Both the position numbers and the translations under genes were made by a program. 64,000 nt of DNA from NCBI RefSeq assembly GCF_000018685.1, contig NC_010001.1:4058001-4122000 (forward strand), given 5' to 3'. Below are positions 1-7,324 of this stretch, in pieces; position 1 is the stretch's first letter, and the number at the start of each line of letters is the position of its first letter. The stretch comes from Lachnoclostridium phytofermentans ISDg. GTDB taxonomy: Bacteria; Bacillota; Clostridia; Lachnospirales; Lachnospiraceae. A model generated the notes under the pieces. It was not told the origin of the DNA. It did not search any database and worked only from the letters and a program-made list of their open reading frames with translations.

Positions 1-47
1 CGCTTTGGCTTACATTCTCCTGTTCAAACTTACATTATTGTAAGATA

Positions 48-197
48 TTAAAGAAAAGTGCGCTTGTAAATCTTTTCTTTAAAAAAAGTATACTCTGCTA
101 ACTCTTTTAGTATAAAAGCACGCTTCTCGAATTTTTCTTTGTGAAAAGGCACACTCCAACCTTTTTTTGCAACAAAGCGCTTTGCGAACTTTTCCAT
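48..197 (-). CDS. possible 49-aa K/F-rich repeat peptide
   Basis: An open frame runs from an ATG at 197 to TAA at 48-50, starting 17 nt after the stop of the histidine kinase gene. The predicted peptide has a 10-residue period: units such as EKFAKRF, EKFEKRAF and EKIYKRTF recur with a Phe at the same place in each decad. This mirrors a 30-bp DNA period. I see no good Shine-Dalgarno sequence, so translation would need coupling to the kinase stop. It may equally be a non-coding repeat that happens to be open. Similar short frames occur at 1949-2062, 32650-32724 and 59647-59709. Function unknown. Confidence 0.3.
   Translation of the reverse strand: MEKFAKRFVAKKGWSVPFHKEKFEKRAFILKELAEYTFFKEKIYKRTFL
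54..187. repeat. degenerate 30-bp tandem repeat, about 5 units
   Basis: On the plus strand, units beginning AAAAG start at 54, 84, 114 and 144, with a fifth (CAAAG) at 173/174, an exact 30-bp register. Each unit has a CNCRCTT-like segment near its start and a T-rich second half. The units differ at many sites, so the array is old or only the period is kept. Confidence 0.7.
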
Positions 198-213
198 GCC
201 ATGATTATTCTAG

Positions 214-1266
214 TTATTCCACGGTTAATTCTTTCGTAGCCAAGCCTATATACACCTTAGTTCCTATCGAAACTTCGGAGGTTATCGTCAGGGTGTGCGA
301 TAACTTATTTAAGATACGTTTGCAAAGATATAAACCGATTCCAGTAGATTTTTTATCTGCTCTACCATTATATCCAGTGTAACCTTTCTCACATACTCTT
401 GGCAAATCCTCAGGGCTAATACCAATACCGGTATCTTCTATTACTAAGGTATCTTCAAGTTCTGCATCTAAATAAATTGAGATACTACCTGAATTCGTGT
501 ATTTTAATGCATTTGATATTAACTGTTCTATCGCAAAGACGAGCCATTTTTCATCTGTTAATACAATTTTTTGAATTTCTTCATAATGTAATGTAATCTT
601 CTTTCTGATAAAAGACTTTGCATGCTTTTTTATAGCTTGTTTTACAATATCATCAAGGTCATACCGTGATAATAGCATATCTCCTGACATACTCTCTACA
701 CGCAGGTATTGGAGTACCATTCCTACATATTGCTCTATTTTAAATAATTGATCTTGTAATTCCTCTGACATTGACATTTCTTCACTCTGTAATAACAAAC
801 GCATTGCTGCAATTGGTGTCTTAATCTGATGTACCCACATGGTATAATAGTCTATCATGTCTGATAATTTTACATCTACATCAGATAACATCTTTGTATA
901 CCTTTCACTTAATATGCGGATAATTTCTTGATAATCTTCCTCTATCTTATCCTGTGGTTGCGGAAATTCTAGTTCTGATAGGGTGATTGTCTGCTTTAAC
1001 CATTGAAGTTTTTGCTGCCTCTTATAATAGATATAAAAACGTATTATACCAAATAAACTAACTGCTACAATGGATAATGCAGTGGCATACAAAACCGCTT
1101 CGACTGGAAGATTATATAGACTGAATACGATAAGAAATAGTACTATCGTTATCCCTGCGGACACAATAATTGATATATGTCTTTTTATATAAGAAACTAA
1201 GAGCTTAAATACTATGTTAATACTCTGTTTCTTATTCTTCCTTATGTTCTTCCTTATGTTCTCCAT
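214..1266 (-). CDS. sensor histidine kinase, BceS/GraS-like
   Basis: 350-aa membrane histidine kinase, last gene of a regulator-kinase pair. Two transmembrane segments lie at roughly residues 23-50 and 56-78 with almost no extracellular loop, the layout of intramembrane-sensing kinases (BceS type). The H-box is HQIKTP near residue 145, followed by N-box SNALKYT and G-boxes DTGIGI and STGIGL, so the catalytic core looks complete. In this family the kinase usually senses peptide antibiotics through a BceAB-type ABC transporter; no transporter is visible here, and one could lie left of the window. The gene follows the response regulator by about 18 bp. Family assignment is firm; the ligand is inference. 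Confidence 0.85.
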   Translation of the reverse strand: MENIRKNIRKNKKQSINIVFKLLVSYIKRHISIIVSAGITIVLFLIVFSLYNLPVEAVLYATALSIVAVSLFGIIRFYIYYKRQQKLQWLKQTITLSELEFPQPQDKIEEDYQEIIRILSERYTKMLSDVDVKLSDMIDYYTMWVHQIKTPIAAMRLLLQSEEMSMSEELQDQLFKIEQYVGMVLQYLRVESMSGDMLLSRYDLDDIVKQAIKKHAKSFIRKKITLHYEEIQKIVLTDEKWLVFAIEQLISNALKYTNSGSISIYLDAELEDTLVIEDTGIGISPEDLPRVCEKGYTGYNGRADKKSTGIGLYLCKRILNKLSHTLTITSEVSIGTKVYIGLATKELTVE

Positions 1267-1284
1267 CTCTACTCCTAACTATTT

Positions 1285-1956
1285 CTACATTACCATGTAC
1301 CCAACACCTTTTTTTGTAGTGATATAATTTTCTAATCCTGCATCATCTAGCTTTTTTCGAAGTCTATTCACATTGACCGTCAAAGTATTATCATCAACAA
1401 AGCTATCATTTTCCCATAAACGTTCCATAATCGCTTCTCTTGTAATAGCACGTCCGATATTCTCCATTAAGATTTGCATAATACGGAACTCATTTTTTGT
1501 TAACTCTACCTTTTCATGTCCACAAATCATAGACATATCACTTAGATTTAAAATTGCTCCATTATGTTCAATCGCATTTAATTGTCCTTGAAAGGAATAA
1601 GTTCTGCGTAGGATTGCCTGAACTTTTGCAGTCAGTACATTAAGGTCTACAGGCTTTGCTATAAAGTCATCGCCACCCATATTCATCGCCATCACTATAT
1701 TCATATTATCTGCGGCGGATGACAAAAACACCACAGGTACTTTCGATACTCGTCTTATCTCACTACACCAATGAAAACCATTATAATAAGGCAGATAAAC
1801 ATCCAATAAAACCAGATGAGGTTCGAATTTAATTACCTGTTCTGTTACATTCTGAAAATCGGTAATATATTCTGTTTCATAACCCCATTTGCACAGATGA
1901 TCTTTAATTGCCTTTGCAATGGTCATGTCGTCTTCTATCATTAAGATTTTATACAT
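1285..1956 (-). CDS. OmpR/PhoB-type response regulator, BceR-like
   Basis: 223-aa two-domain regulator. The N-terminal receiver domain has the acidic pair (IEDD), the phospho-acceptor Asp in LLDVYLP and the conserved Lys in AKPVD. The C-terminal winged helix (about residues 128-223) ends with a typical NRLRKKLDD recognition segment. It should activate the adjacent kinase's target genes once phosphorylated. I place the start at 1956 (MYKILMIEDD): a GAGG Shine-Dalgarno lies just upstream, and the ATG four codons earlier overlaps that GAGG. The upstream leader carries a motif shared with other genes of the window and a short frame whose stop overlaps this start codon. Confidence 0.88.
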   Translation of the reverse strand: MYKILMIEDDMTIAKAIKDHLCKWGYETEYITDFQNVTEQVIKFEPHLVLLDVYLPYYNGFHWCSEIRRVSKVPVVFLSSAADNMNIVMAMNMGGDDFIAKPVDLNVLTAKVQAILRRTYSFQGQLNAIEHNGAILNLSDMSMICGHEKVELTKNEFRIMQILMENIGRAITREAIMERLWENDSFVDDNTLTVNVNRLRKKLDDAGLENYITTKKGVGYMVM

Positions 1957-2062
1957 AGTTTTCCTCATTTCTACGCTGCTTTTGTCTTTCTTGCAAAAAT
2001 GCGTATGCTTGCAAATGTGGTACTGCTATAAACAAGTGGTAAAATTTCTTTTTATTTTTCAC
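1949..2062 (-). CDS. possible 37-aa leader peptide
   Basis: A GTG-started frame with an AGGAGG sequence only 3 nt upstream ends in TAA overlapping the response regulator start. The peptide begins MKNKKKFYHLFI, very like the start of the short frame at 32650-32724 (MKTTRKFSLFI). The DNA belongs to the 30-bp-period leader family. The spacing to the Shine-Dalgarno is short, so translation is uncertain. If translated it could couple translation to the regulator. Confidence 0.3.
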   Translation of the reverse strand: MKNKKKFYHLFIAVPHLQAYAFLQERQKQRRNEENYV

Positions 2063-2077
2063 TTACCTCCTGTTATA

Positions 2078-2809
2078 CTATTCGCCACCTCTTGAGACTG
2101 AAATAACAGCTAGATAATCTTTCAACTCTTTTCTACTTACCTTCATATAATTCAGATAGTGATCTGCTAATTGTTCTCTGGCCTTTAATAATTCCTCCAC
2201 TCCAGGCATATTTTGCGGAATCGGTGAATATTGCATTAGATATAGACTCCTAGCAATATCATATTCTCTAGGACCTTTACAACAGTTCATAAAGTCAATG
2301 ACAGATACCTTATCCCCTTCTATAAAAATATTGCCCGGATGATAATCTCCATGGCATAGATTCTCTCCATCTTTTAATGTTGTAAGCAAGTGAAGCATCT
2401 CTTCACCCTGTTTTCTAGCTTCCATATCCCCTGAAAGGACAACGCGCTGTAGATTGTTTTGCAAGAATTCTTTATAATCCATAAATTCATTTGCTTTATT
2501 CTCATTAATTCTATTTTGTAGCTGTGCTATTTTTTGAGCACAGACTTTCATATCTCCAGTCGTCATCAGCCAATCGAACATAGAAATTCCATTCACTTTA
2601 TCATATAGAATACCATATTGCTCTGAGACCGCAACAATATCATACACCATTGGTTTTTCAAAGTTCATCAGATTCAATCTCTTTGCATTCTCATACTCTT
2701 TTTTAACAGAATTGATTGGATATCCTTGATGAAATAATTTTAATACCTTTCCATCTTCCCATTCATAAACGTTAGCGGTATTTCCTTGCCCAATCATTTT
2801 GTATTCCAT
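2078..2809 (-). CDS. aminoglycoside phosphotransferase-fold kinase
   Basis: 243-aa APH/choline-kinase-fold protein. Visible motifs are a glycine-containing loop (GQGNTANVY), the catalytic HGDYHPGNIF segment with the Brenner Asp, and VIDF for the metal-binding Asp. Such proteins phosphorylate small molecules (aminoglycosides, choline, homoserine, sugars), and the substrate cannot be read from sequence. I chose the ATG at 2809 because GGGGGAG lies 9 nt upstream; the ATG six codons earlier overlaps that ribosome-binding site. It is a single gene on the minus strand, with no clear operon partner. Confidence 0.75.
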   Translation of the reverse strand: MEYKMIGQGNTANVYEWEDGKVLKLFHQGYPINSVKKEYENAKRLNLMNFEKPMVYDIVAVSEQYGILYDKVNGISMFDWLMTTGDMKVCAQKIAQLQNRINENKANEFMDYKEFLQNNLQRVVLSGDMEARKQGEEMLHLLTTLKDGENLCHGDYHPGNIFIEGDKVSVIDFMNCCKGPREYDIARSLYLMQYSPIPQNMPGVEELLKAREQLADHYLNYMKVSRKELKDYLAVISVSRGGE

Positions 2810-2885
2810 GACAAATGACTCCCCCATTTTGCTATTCTTATAACGTTTTTATTTCTAATCCATAATTTATTCTAGCATTTTCCCC

Positions 2886-2925
2886 CTCATTCGTAAAGAA
2901 TGAGATTCATTCGTAAAGAATGAGT
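2886..2925. repeat. 20-bp direct repeat, each unit a small hairpin
   Basis: Two consecutive 20-bp units (2886-2905 and 2906-2925) share TCATTCGTAAAGAATGAG. Each can fold as CATTC/GAATG with a GTAAA loop. The array lies upstream of the APH-like gene, between its start and the terminator at 3021-3072. No function is evident. Confidence 0.7.
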
Positions 2926-3020
2926 TCAGATGCGGTTATACTTCGTAACCTGGCTGGGGGCGCGGTTAATTTTATCGTCTATTATTACTGACAAGAGCTA
3001 TGATAGCACATAACATAAAA

Positions 3021-3072
3021 AGCAGAACTGAATTAAATAGGTTATTCCTCTATCCAATAATCCAATTCTGCT
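3021..3072 (-). terminator. intrinsic terminator after the RCC1-domain gene
   Basis: An imperfect stem closes with AGCAGAA/TTCTGCT and, read on the minus strand, is followed by TTTTT. It lies 35 bp beyond the stop codon of the gene ending at 3107. Confidence 0.6.
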
Positions 3073-3106
3073 ACACATCAAAACATATCAATTGCTTCAA
3101 ATATAC

Positions 3107-5470
3107 TTAATTTCTTTCAACCCAGCCATCATCTGTTAAATAAATTTTTCCTATTTCCTTATCTGATGCATTTTCTATTATTTTCTTAGGATTTTTTGAG
3201 TACTCCACACTAACTTCTTGTTCGTTTATAGAAATGTGACTACCTCCAATAGCATTCAGTTTAATTACTTTGGCTAGCACTTTATCAAATTTATCATCCA
3301 TGATGGAAAGTATTAACTGATCCACTTTTGTTTCATTATCAATTGTTGTACTTCTAGTTACCACTACCGCCTTACCAAGTTTACATGGTATGGTTTCTAC
3401 CTGATATTGTCTAGTTAATGATTGACTATCTACGGTTTCATAAAGAATAACCTTACCATTCTGTAATTCAAATTCATTTATCGTTGGTGGAATTTCCATC
3501 AACTTATCCTGTTCTGATTGATAGGTTCGTTCTTCTTTACTGCACAGCTTCTCCATAATTACTTGGGGTAAAAAAGAGTATTTACTAATCTTAATATTAG
3601 TAACAGCACCATCTCTACTCGATATCTGTAGATATCCATTTGCATAGACATACTCTTTTATAATACTTCCATTGTTTTTGTAAAGGCTTATATCCTCTTC
3701 CCCATAGATACTTTGAACCTCTTCTACAGAACTCTGAACCCGAATCTTGCCCTCTGGTGAGAAACCAAAACCAATTTCAATAGTTTCTAGCTTACCACTA
3801 TCCGAAAATTCAAGCACACTACAAGCATATTGATTTCCAAAGTAATTATGACTAATCTCAATTTCATTACTAACTTCAAATGCTTGATAAGAGATTTGCT
3901 TTTTCTTTAGATACTGAATCACCTCGAAATATGAAGTCCCTAAAGGAAAATCTCTAAGTTCATGATTCATGATTTGACTATCTTTGCTGGTTAACCCTAC
4001 TGGCACTAAGTCTGCTGATAGTTTAATTTTCTCTCCACTAACTATTTTCTCGTACTCACCAAACCCTACCCCACAACCCCAAAAGGTACCATCTTTCTTT
4101 TGAATAATCATTTGAGGAATAGGAAGCCTTGCTTCACTTTGTCTCATTCCATAAGTTATCTTCGTAACTGTAGAATTAAATGCTACTTCACCGAGCCATA
4201 CCATATTTACATCAGTAGCGATCTGTTGAGGGGTTTCTACAGTACCTTCTTCATAATTTCCAGTACCTAAGACTCCTTTTCTGTTATCTCCCCAAGTCCA
4301 TAAAGTTCCATCCGAGCGGATTGCTGCGCATTGAAAGCTATCTGTGGAAATATAGATTGCATCTTCTAACATCTTCTTTGGTTCCGAAATCGGGGTGTTT
4401 TCATACCAATCTATTGTTCCCATCGAATCTGGTTTTTGACTATCATCCTTGGTATCTCCAATTTTCCATACAGTTCCGTCTTTTTTAAGTACTAGGATAT
4501 GATATTCACCACATCTAGCATAAGCAACGTCCTTCATTAACAAAACAGGACGAATTGCACAGACATCGATAGAATGATTAAAATACGAGCCTACCTGTTT
4601 TATTCCCATAAGTCCATCAAAATTAGCCCCCATTCCATAGAGACTGCCATCTTCCGTTAGATATACAGCAAAATAATTTCTGCTAGCATCTACATGGACA
4701 ACATTCTCTGCTATTTTCACTGGTTCCTTGGTATAATCAACATATGCCTCACCGAAATAACCTTGCACACTCTGACCAAGCTGTCCTGCACGATTATCAC
4801 CTAGTCCCCATAGTATTCCTTCTTTATCTATAATATATTGATTCTCTGGTTGCACTACATTGGTAAGATAACAATCCGATAGCCTAAACTCTCCTGTAAG
4901 ATGAAGTTCTTCCATAGAAACTCTGACAGGAACTTCTCTTTCATTCCCGAATAAATTATCTTTCCCGTACTCTTCATTAATTTGATTACTCTCTTTGTTT
5001 TGCTGATTCTCATGGCTTTGTTCACTGTCTGAATTCTGTGAGTTATGTTCTCCTTGTTTATTTTCGTTTTGTTCTTTATTTTCGTTTTGTTCTTTATTTT
5101 CTTTATTTATTTGATCTACCTCATTTAAATCTACCGCTGCTTCTTTTTGTTTCTCTAATCGAATATGAACATTATAAATCAAGACACTAACAAAGAATAT
5201 AACTGCTGCTATCGTCAAAATACGTGCTCCTAGCTTTAAGAAAGATACTCCTCTTCCTTCTATTTTCTTTTGATTTCTTAAGTTCAAATAGACATAGTCA
5301 TGCGTTTCTTCTGAACTAGTGTCATTTTTTCTTAGTTCTATTTGTTGAATCCGTGCTAACAACTCTTGCTTTGATTTCGATTGGTATTTCATTCCTTCAT
5401 ATACTGCTTTCATATTAATTTTTAAATCATTTTCATTAAGTTCTCCATACTGTTTTGACTCTTTTTTCAT
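3107..5470 (-). CDS. membrane anti-sigma-like protein with RCC1-type propeller
   Basis: 787-aa membrane protein, probable partner of the ECF sigma factor just upstream. Order: a charged cytoplasmic N-terminus (about 1-80), one transmembrane helix (about 82-103), a Asn/Glu/Lys/Gln-rich linker with repeated NKEQNE, then an extracellular region. Residues about 200-480 hold RCC1-like repeats, recognised by recurrent DG-x-W/Y-x-x-G-D/A-N motifs (for example GILWGLGDN and GTLWTWGDN). The last 300 residues match nothing I recognise. The start is the ATG at 5470, 7 nt after AGGAGGGG; it shares one base with the sigma factor's TGA stop (TGATG), so translation is likely coupled. The anti-sigma role is inferred from position and topology. 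Confidence 0.7.
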   Translation of the reverse strand: MKKESKQYGELNENDLKINMKAVYEGMKYQSKSKQELLARIQQIELRKNDTSSEETHDYVYLNLRNQKKIEGRGVSFLKLGARILTIAAVIFFVSVLIYNVHIRLEKQKEAAVDLNEVDQINKENKEQNENKEQNENKQGEHNSQNSDSEQSHENQQNKESNQINEEYGKDNLFGNEREVPVRVSMEELHLTGEFRLSDCYLTNVVQPENQYIIDKEGILWGLGDNRAGQLGQSVQGYFGEAYVDYTKEPVKIAENVVHVDASRNYFAVYLTEDGSLYGMGANFDGLMGIKQVGSYFNHSIDVCAIRPVLLMKDVAYARCGEYHILVLKKDGTVWKIGDTKDDSQKPDSMGTIDWYENTPISEPKKMLEDAIYISTDSFQCAAIRSDGTLWTWGDNRKGVLGTGNYEEGTVETPQQIATDVNMVWLGEVAFNSTVTKITYGMRQSEARLPIPQMIIQKKDGTFWGCGVGFGEYEKIVSGEKIKLSADLVPVGLTSKDSQIMNHELRDFPLGTSYFEVIQYLKKKQISYQAFEVSNEIEISHNYFGNQYACSVLEFSDSGKLETIEIGFGFSPEGKIRVQSSVEEVQSIYGEEDISLYKNNGSIIKEYVYANGYLQISSRDGAVTNIKISKYSFLPQVIMEKLCSKEERTYQSEQDKLMEIPPTINEFELQNGKVILYETVDSQSLTRQYQVETIPCKLGKAVVVTRSTTIDNETKVDQLILSIMDDKFDKVLAKVIKLNAIGGSHISINEQEVSVEYSKNPKKIIENASDKEIGKIYLTDDGWVERN

Positions 5471-5964
5471 CAATACACCCCTCCTTTCATTTGAAACTTA
5501 AGTTTTTCCTTGGCTCTACGTAACTTCGTAGCTACCGTGTTACTATTCATCTCTAATATTTTTGCTATCTCAGCCAGAGTATACTCTTCATAATAATATA
5601 GATAAACTATCGTTCTCTCCTGCTCTTTTAACTTCATCAGTTGGTTATAAAGTTCCTTTTGCTCCAAGGTATACTCAATCCCACTGCTATACGGAATATC
5701 CTCTGTAAGTTCTGTGATTTTTCGAAACCACCCTGATTTTAAATAATTTTTACAATAATTTATTGTGACGCGAATTAACCACGCTTTTTCATGTTGCATT
5801 GACTCAAAGGTAACCTGTTTCTCTAATAGTTTTAAAAAAACTTCCTGTGTGATATCTTCTGCAGCTGAAATACTTCGTACCGAATTAAGCGCAATACGGT
5901 AAACCATATCTGAATACTGATGAAAACTTTCCGTTATGGAATGTTTTTCATAGGAACTCTCCAC
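5470..5964 (-). CDS. ECF-family RNA polymerase sigma factor
   Basis: About 164 aa, typical ECF size. Sigma-2 is visible around QYSDMVYRIA and AAEDITQEVFLKLLE. Sigma-4 contains the helix-turn-helix YTLAEIAKILEMNSNTVATKLRRA. The probable start is GTG at 5964, close behind GGGGGGAG; a TTG five codons earlier falls within that ribosome-binding site. It is the first gene of a two-gene operon with the membrane protein that follows, the usual sigma/anti-sigma arrangement. Targets are unknown; autoregulation is common in this family. Confidence 0.88.
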   Translation of the reverse strand: MESSYEKHSITESFHQYSDMVYRIALNSVRSISAAEDITQEVFLKLLEKQVTFESMQHEKAWLIRVTINYCKNYLKSGWFRKITELTEDIPYSSGIEYTLEQKELYNQLMKLKEQERTIVYLYYYEEYTLAEIAKILEMNSNTVATKLRRAKEKLKFQMKGGVY

Positions 5965-6189
5965 TGCCACTCCCCCCAATCTATATGATGTTTTCTTAAC
6001 CTATTGTTAGAATAATTTTTAATCCTTTAATAAGAATACAACTCAGTTACCAATATTTGTTCATTATTTTTTATTTATTAGGTTGTTTTTATCTATTTAC
6101 TACTATTTGTTCTTTCTCATTACTGTAATTTGCCTTTTTAAATAAGATAGATATTAATTTTATTTTCCTTATATTTACACAATAAAATA

Positions 6190-6246
6190 AAACGAGTGTT
6201 ATAAATCAATTTTGAATTAACAAACTTTTGATTATAACACTCGTTT
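6190..6246 (-). terminator. intrinsic terminator after the histidine phosphatase gene
   Basis: A long stem, AAACGAGTGTTATAA paired with TTATAACACTCGTTT, is followed on the minus strand by a TTTTATTTTATT tract. The rest of 5965-6360 is very AT-rich and holds no gene; the sigma-factor promoter should lie there, but I cannot place it with confidence. Confidence 0.7.
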
Positions 6247-6360
6247 AATATTATTATTTCTTAGTATAATTAGTATAATTTAAGCACTACCTATAATACT
6301 CGCTAGATAAAAATCAATGATTCTAGATGATCCAATGGTAAAAATAATGCCACTCTCACA

Positions 6361-7068
6361 TTACTTAGGCTGTCTTGGAAAGAATCCAGCGTTTGACACT
6401 GGTTCTCCTTTCACATACAAATGAGCTGTGTCTCCTACCTCCCTACAGCGAAAGAATGCTTCATTATTCATACGCTCTTCTGTTTCTATTATAGTAACTG
6501 AAGTAGGTGCAATAAAGAATCCGTGCCACATTAATTGTGCTGAGATTCCAAGTAGATGTGAAAGTATAACACAAGTAATTCCAAGGTGGCAAAATAGCAC
6601 GATTGTATCATCACTTCCTGGTATAGCTCGGTATAATCTACCATCTCTTTGATATCCATGTTTTAATAAAAGTTCATCAAGTCCAGCAGCTACTTTTTCA
6701 TACTCTTCCTTAACCGGTCCTGTCTTCATCAAATCATTGTCAAACCATCGATCTCTGTCGTAAAATTCCTCTTGTTTCGTCCAATAACCAGGCATAAAAT
6801 CCCACGGTACCAACTTTTTTTCATTACCACCAAGTTCAATTGGAGCATCGAACTCTCTAAGCCAAGGTAATATCTCAGCTTCGGTACCTAATTTTCGTAA
6901 TGTTGCTTTTGCTGTGTCTTTTGCCCTTCCAAGAGGTGAACAATAAATTGCCGAAATTGGAAGCTTGCTGATTCTTTCAGAAAGAAAATCCGCTTCTCTC
7001 CATCCTTTTTCAGTAAGTGAATCAATCGAATAATTTGGTTCTCCGTGTCTTATTAGAATTAGTTTCAT
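6361..7068 (-). CDS. histidine phosphatase family protein
   Basis: 235-aa protein of the phosphoglycerate-mutase-like superfamily. The phospho-accepting RHGE motif is at residues 7-10 and the second catalytic His is probably in FCHLGIT near residue 163. The substrate is not deducible; small-molecule phosphatases such as CobC-like enzymes share these features. The ATG at 7068 is preferred because it directly precedes the RHGE strand and follows GAGG at ideal spacing. An upstream in-frame ATG would add 12 residues encoded by the repeated leader motif GCGCAGAAATGAGG. Monocistronic by appearance. Confidence 0.8.
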   Translation of the reverse strand: MKLILIRHGEPNYSIDSLTEKGWREADFLSERISKLPISAIYCSPLGRAKDTAKATLRKLGTEAEILPWLREFDAPIELGGNEKKLVPWDFMPGYWTKQEEFYDRDRWFDNDLMKTGPVKEEYEKVAAGLDELLLKHGYQRDGRLYRAIPGSDDTIVLFCHLGITCVILSHLLGISAQLMWHGFFIAPTSVTIIETEERMNNEAFFRCREVGDTAHLYVKGEPVSNAGFFPRQPK

Positions 7069-7230
7069 ACTTTTCCTCATTTCTGCGCTAATTTCATACC
7101 TCACAAGCGTAAAGATAGAACAGCCACAAACTTGGAGGTGAAATTATCACTCATCTTTTCGTGTTTTTTATTTTTTTTAAAGCTTAGGTGTAAAACTTGC
7201 GTAATTAAAGTAACATCTTATTTCTTATCT

Positions 7231-7290
7231 TATTTGTAACTCTAGTTGTAACCCTATTTGTAACCATATTTGTAACCATATTTGTGACCA
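7231..7290. repeat. 12-bp tandem repeat, five units
   Basis: Five consecutive 12-bp units in exact register, consensus TATTTGTAACCA; two are identical and the others differ at one to three positions. They lie between the histidine phosphatase gene and the GDPD gene's 3' end. This is likely a length-variable minisatellite. Confidence 0.8.
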
Positions 7291-7324
7291 TAAGAATAGG
7301 ACCGAACATTTCTATCTTTCATCA

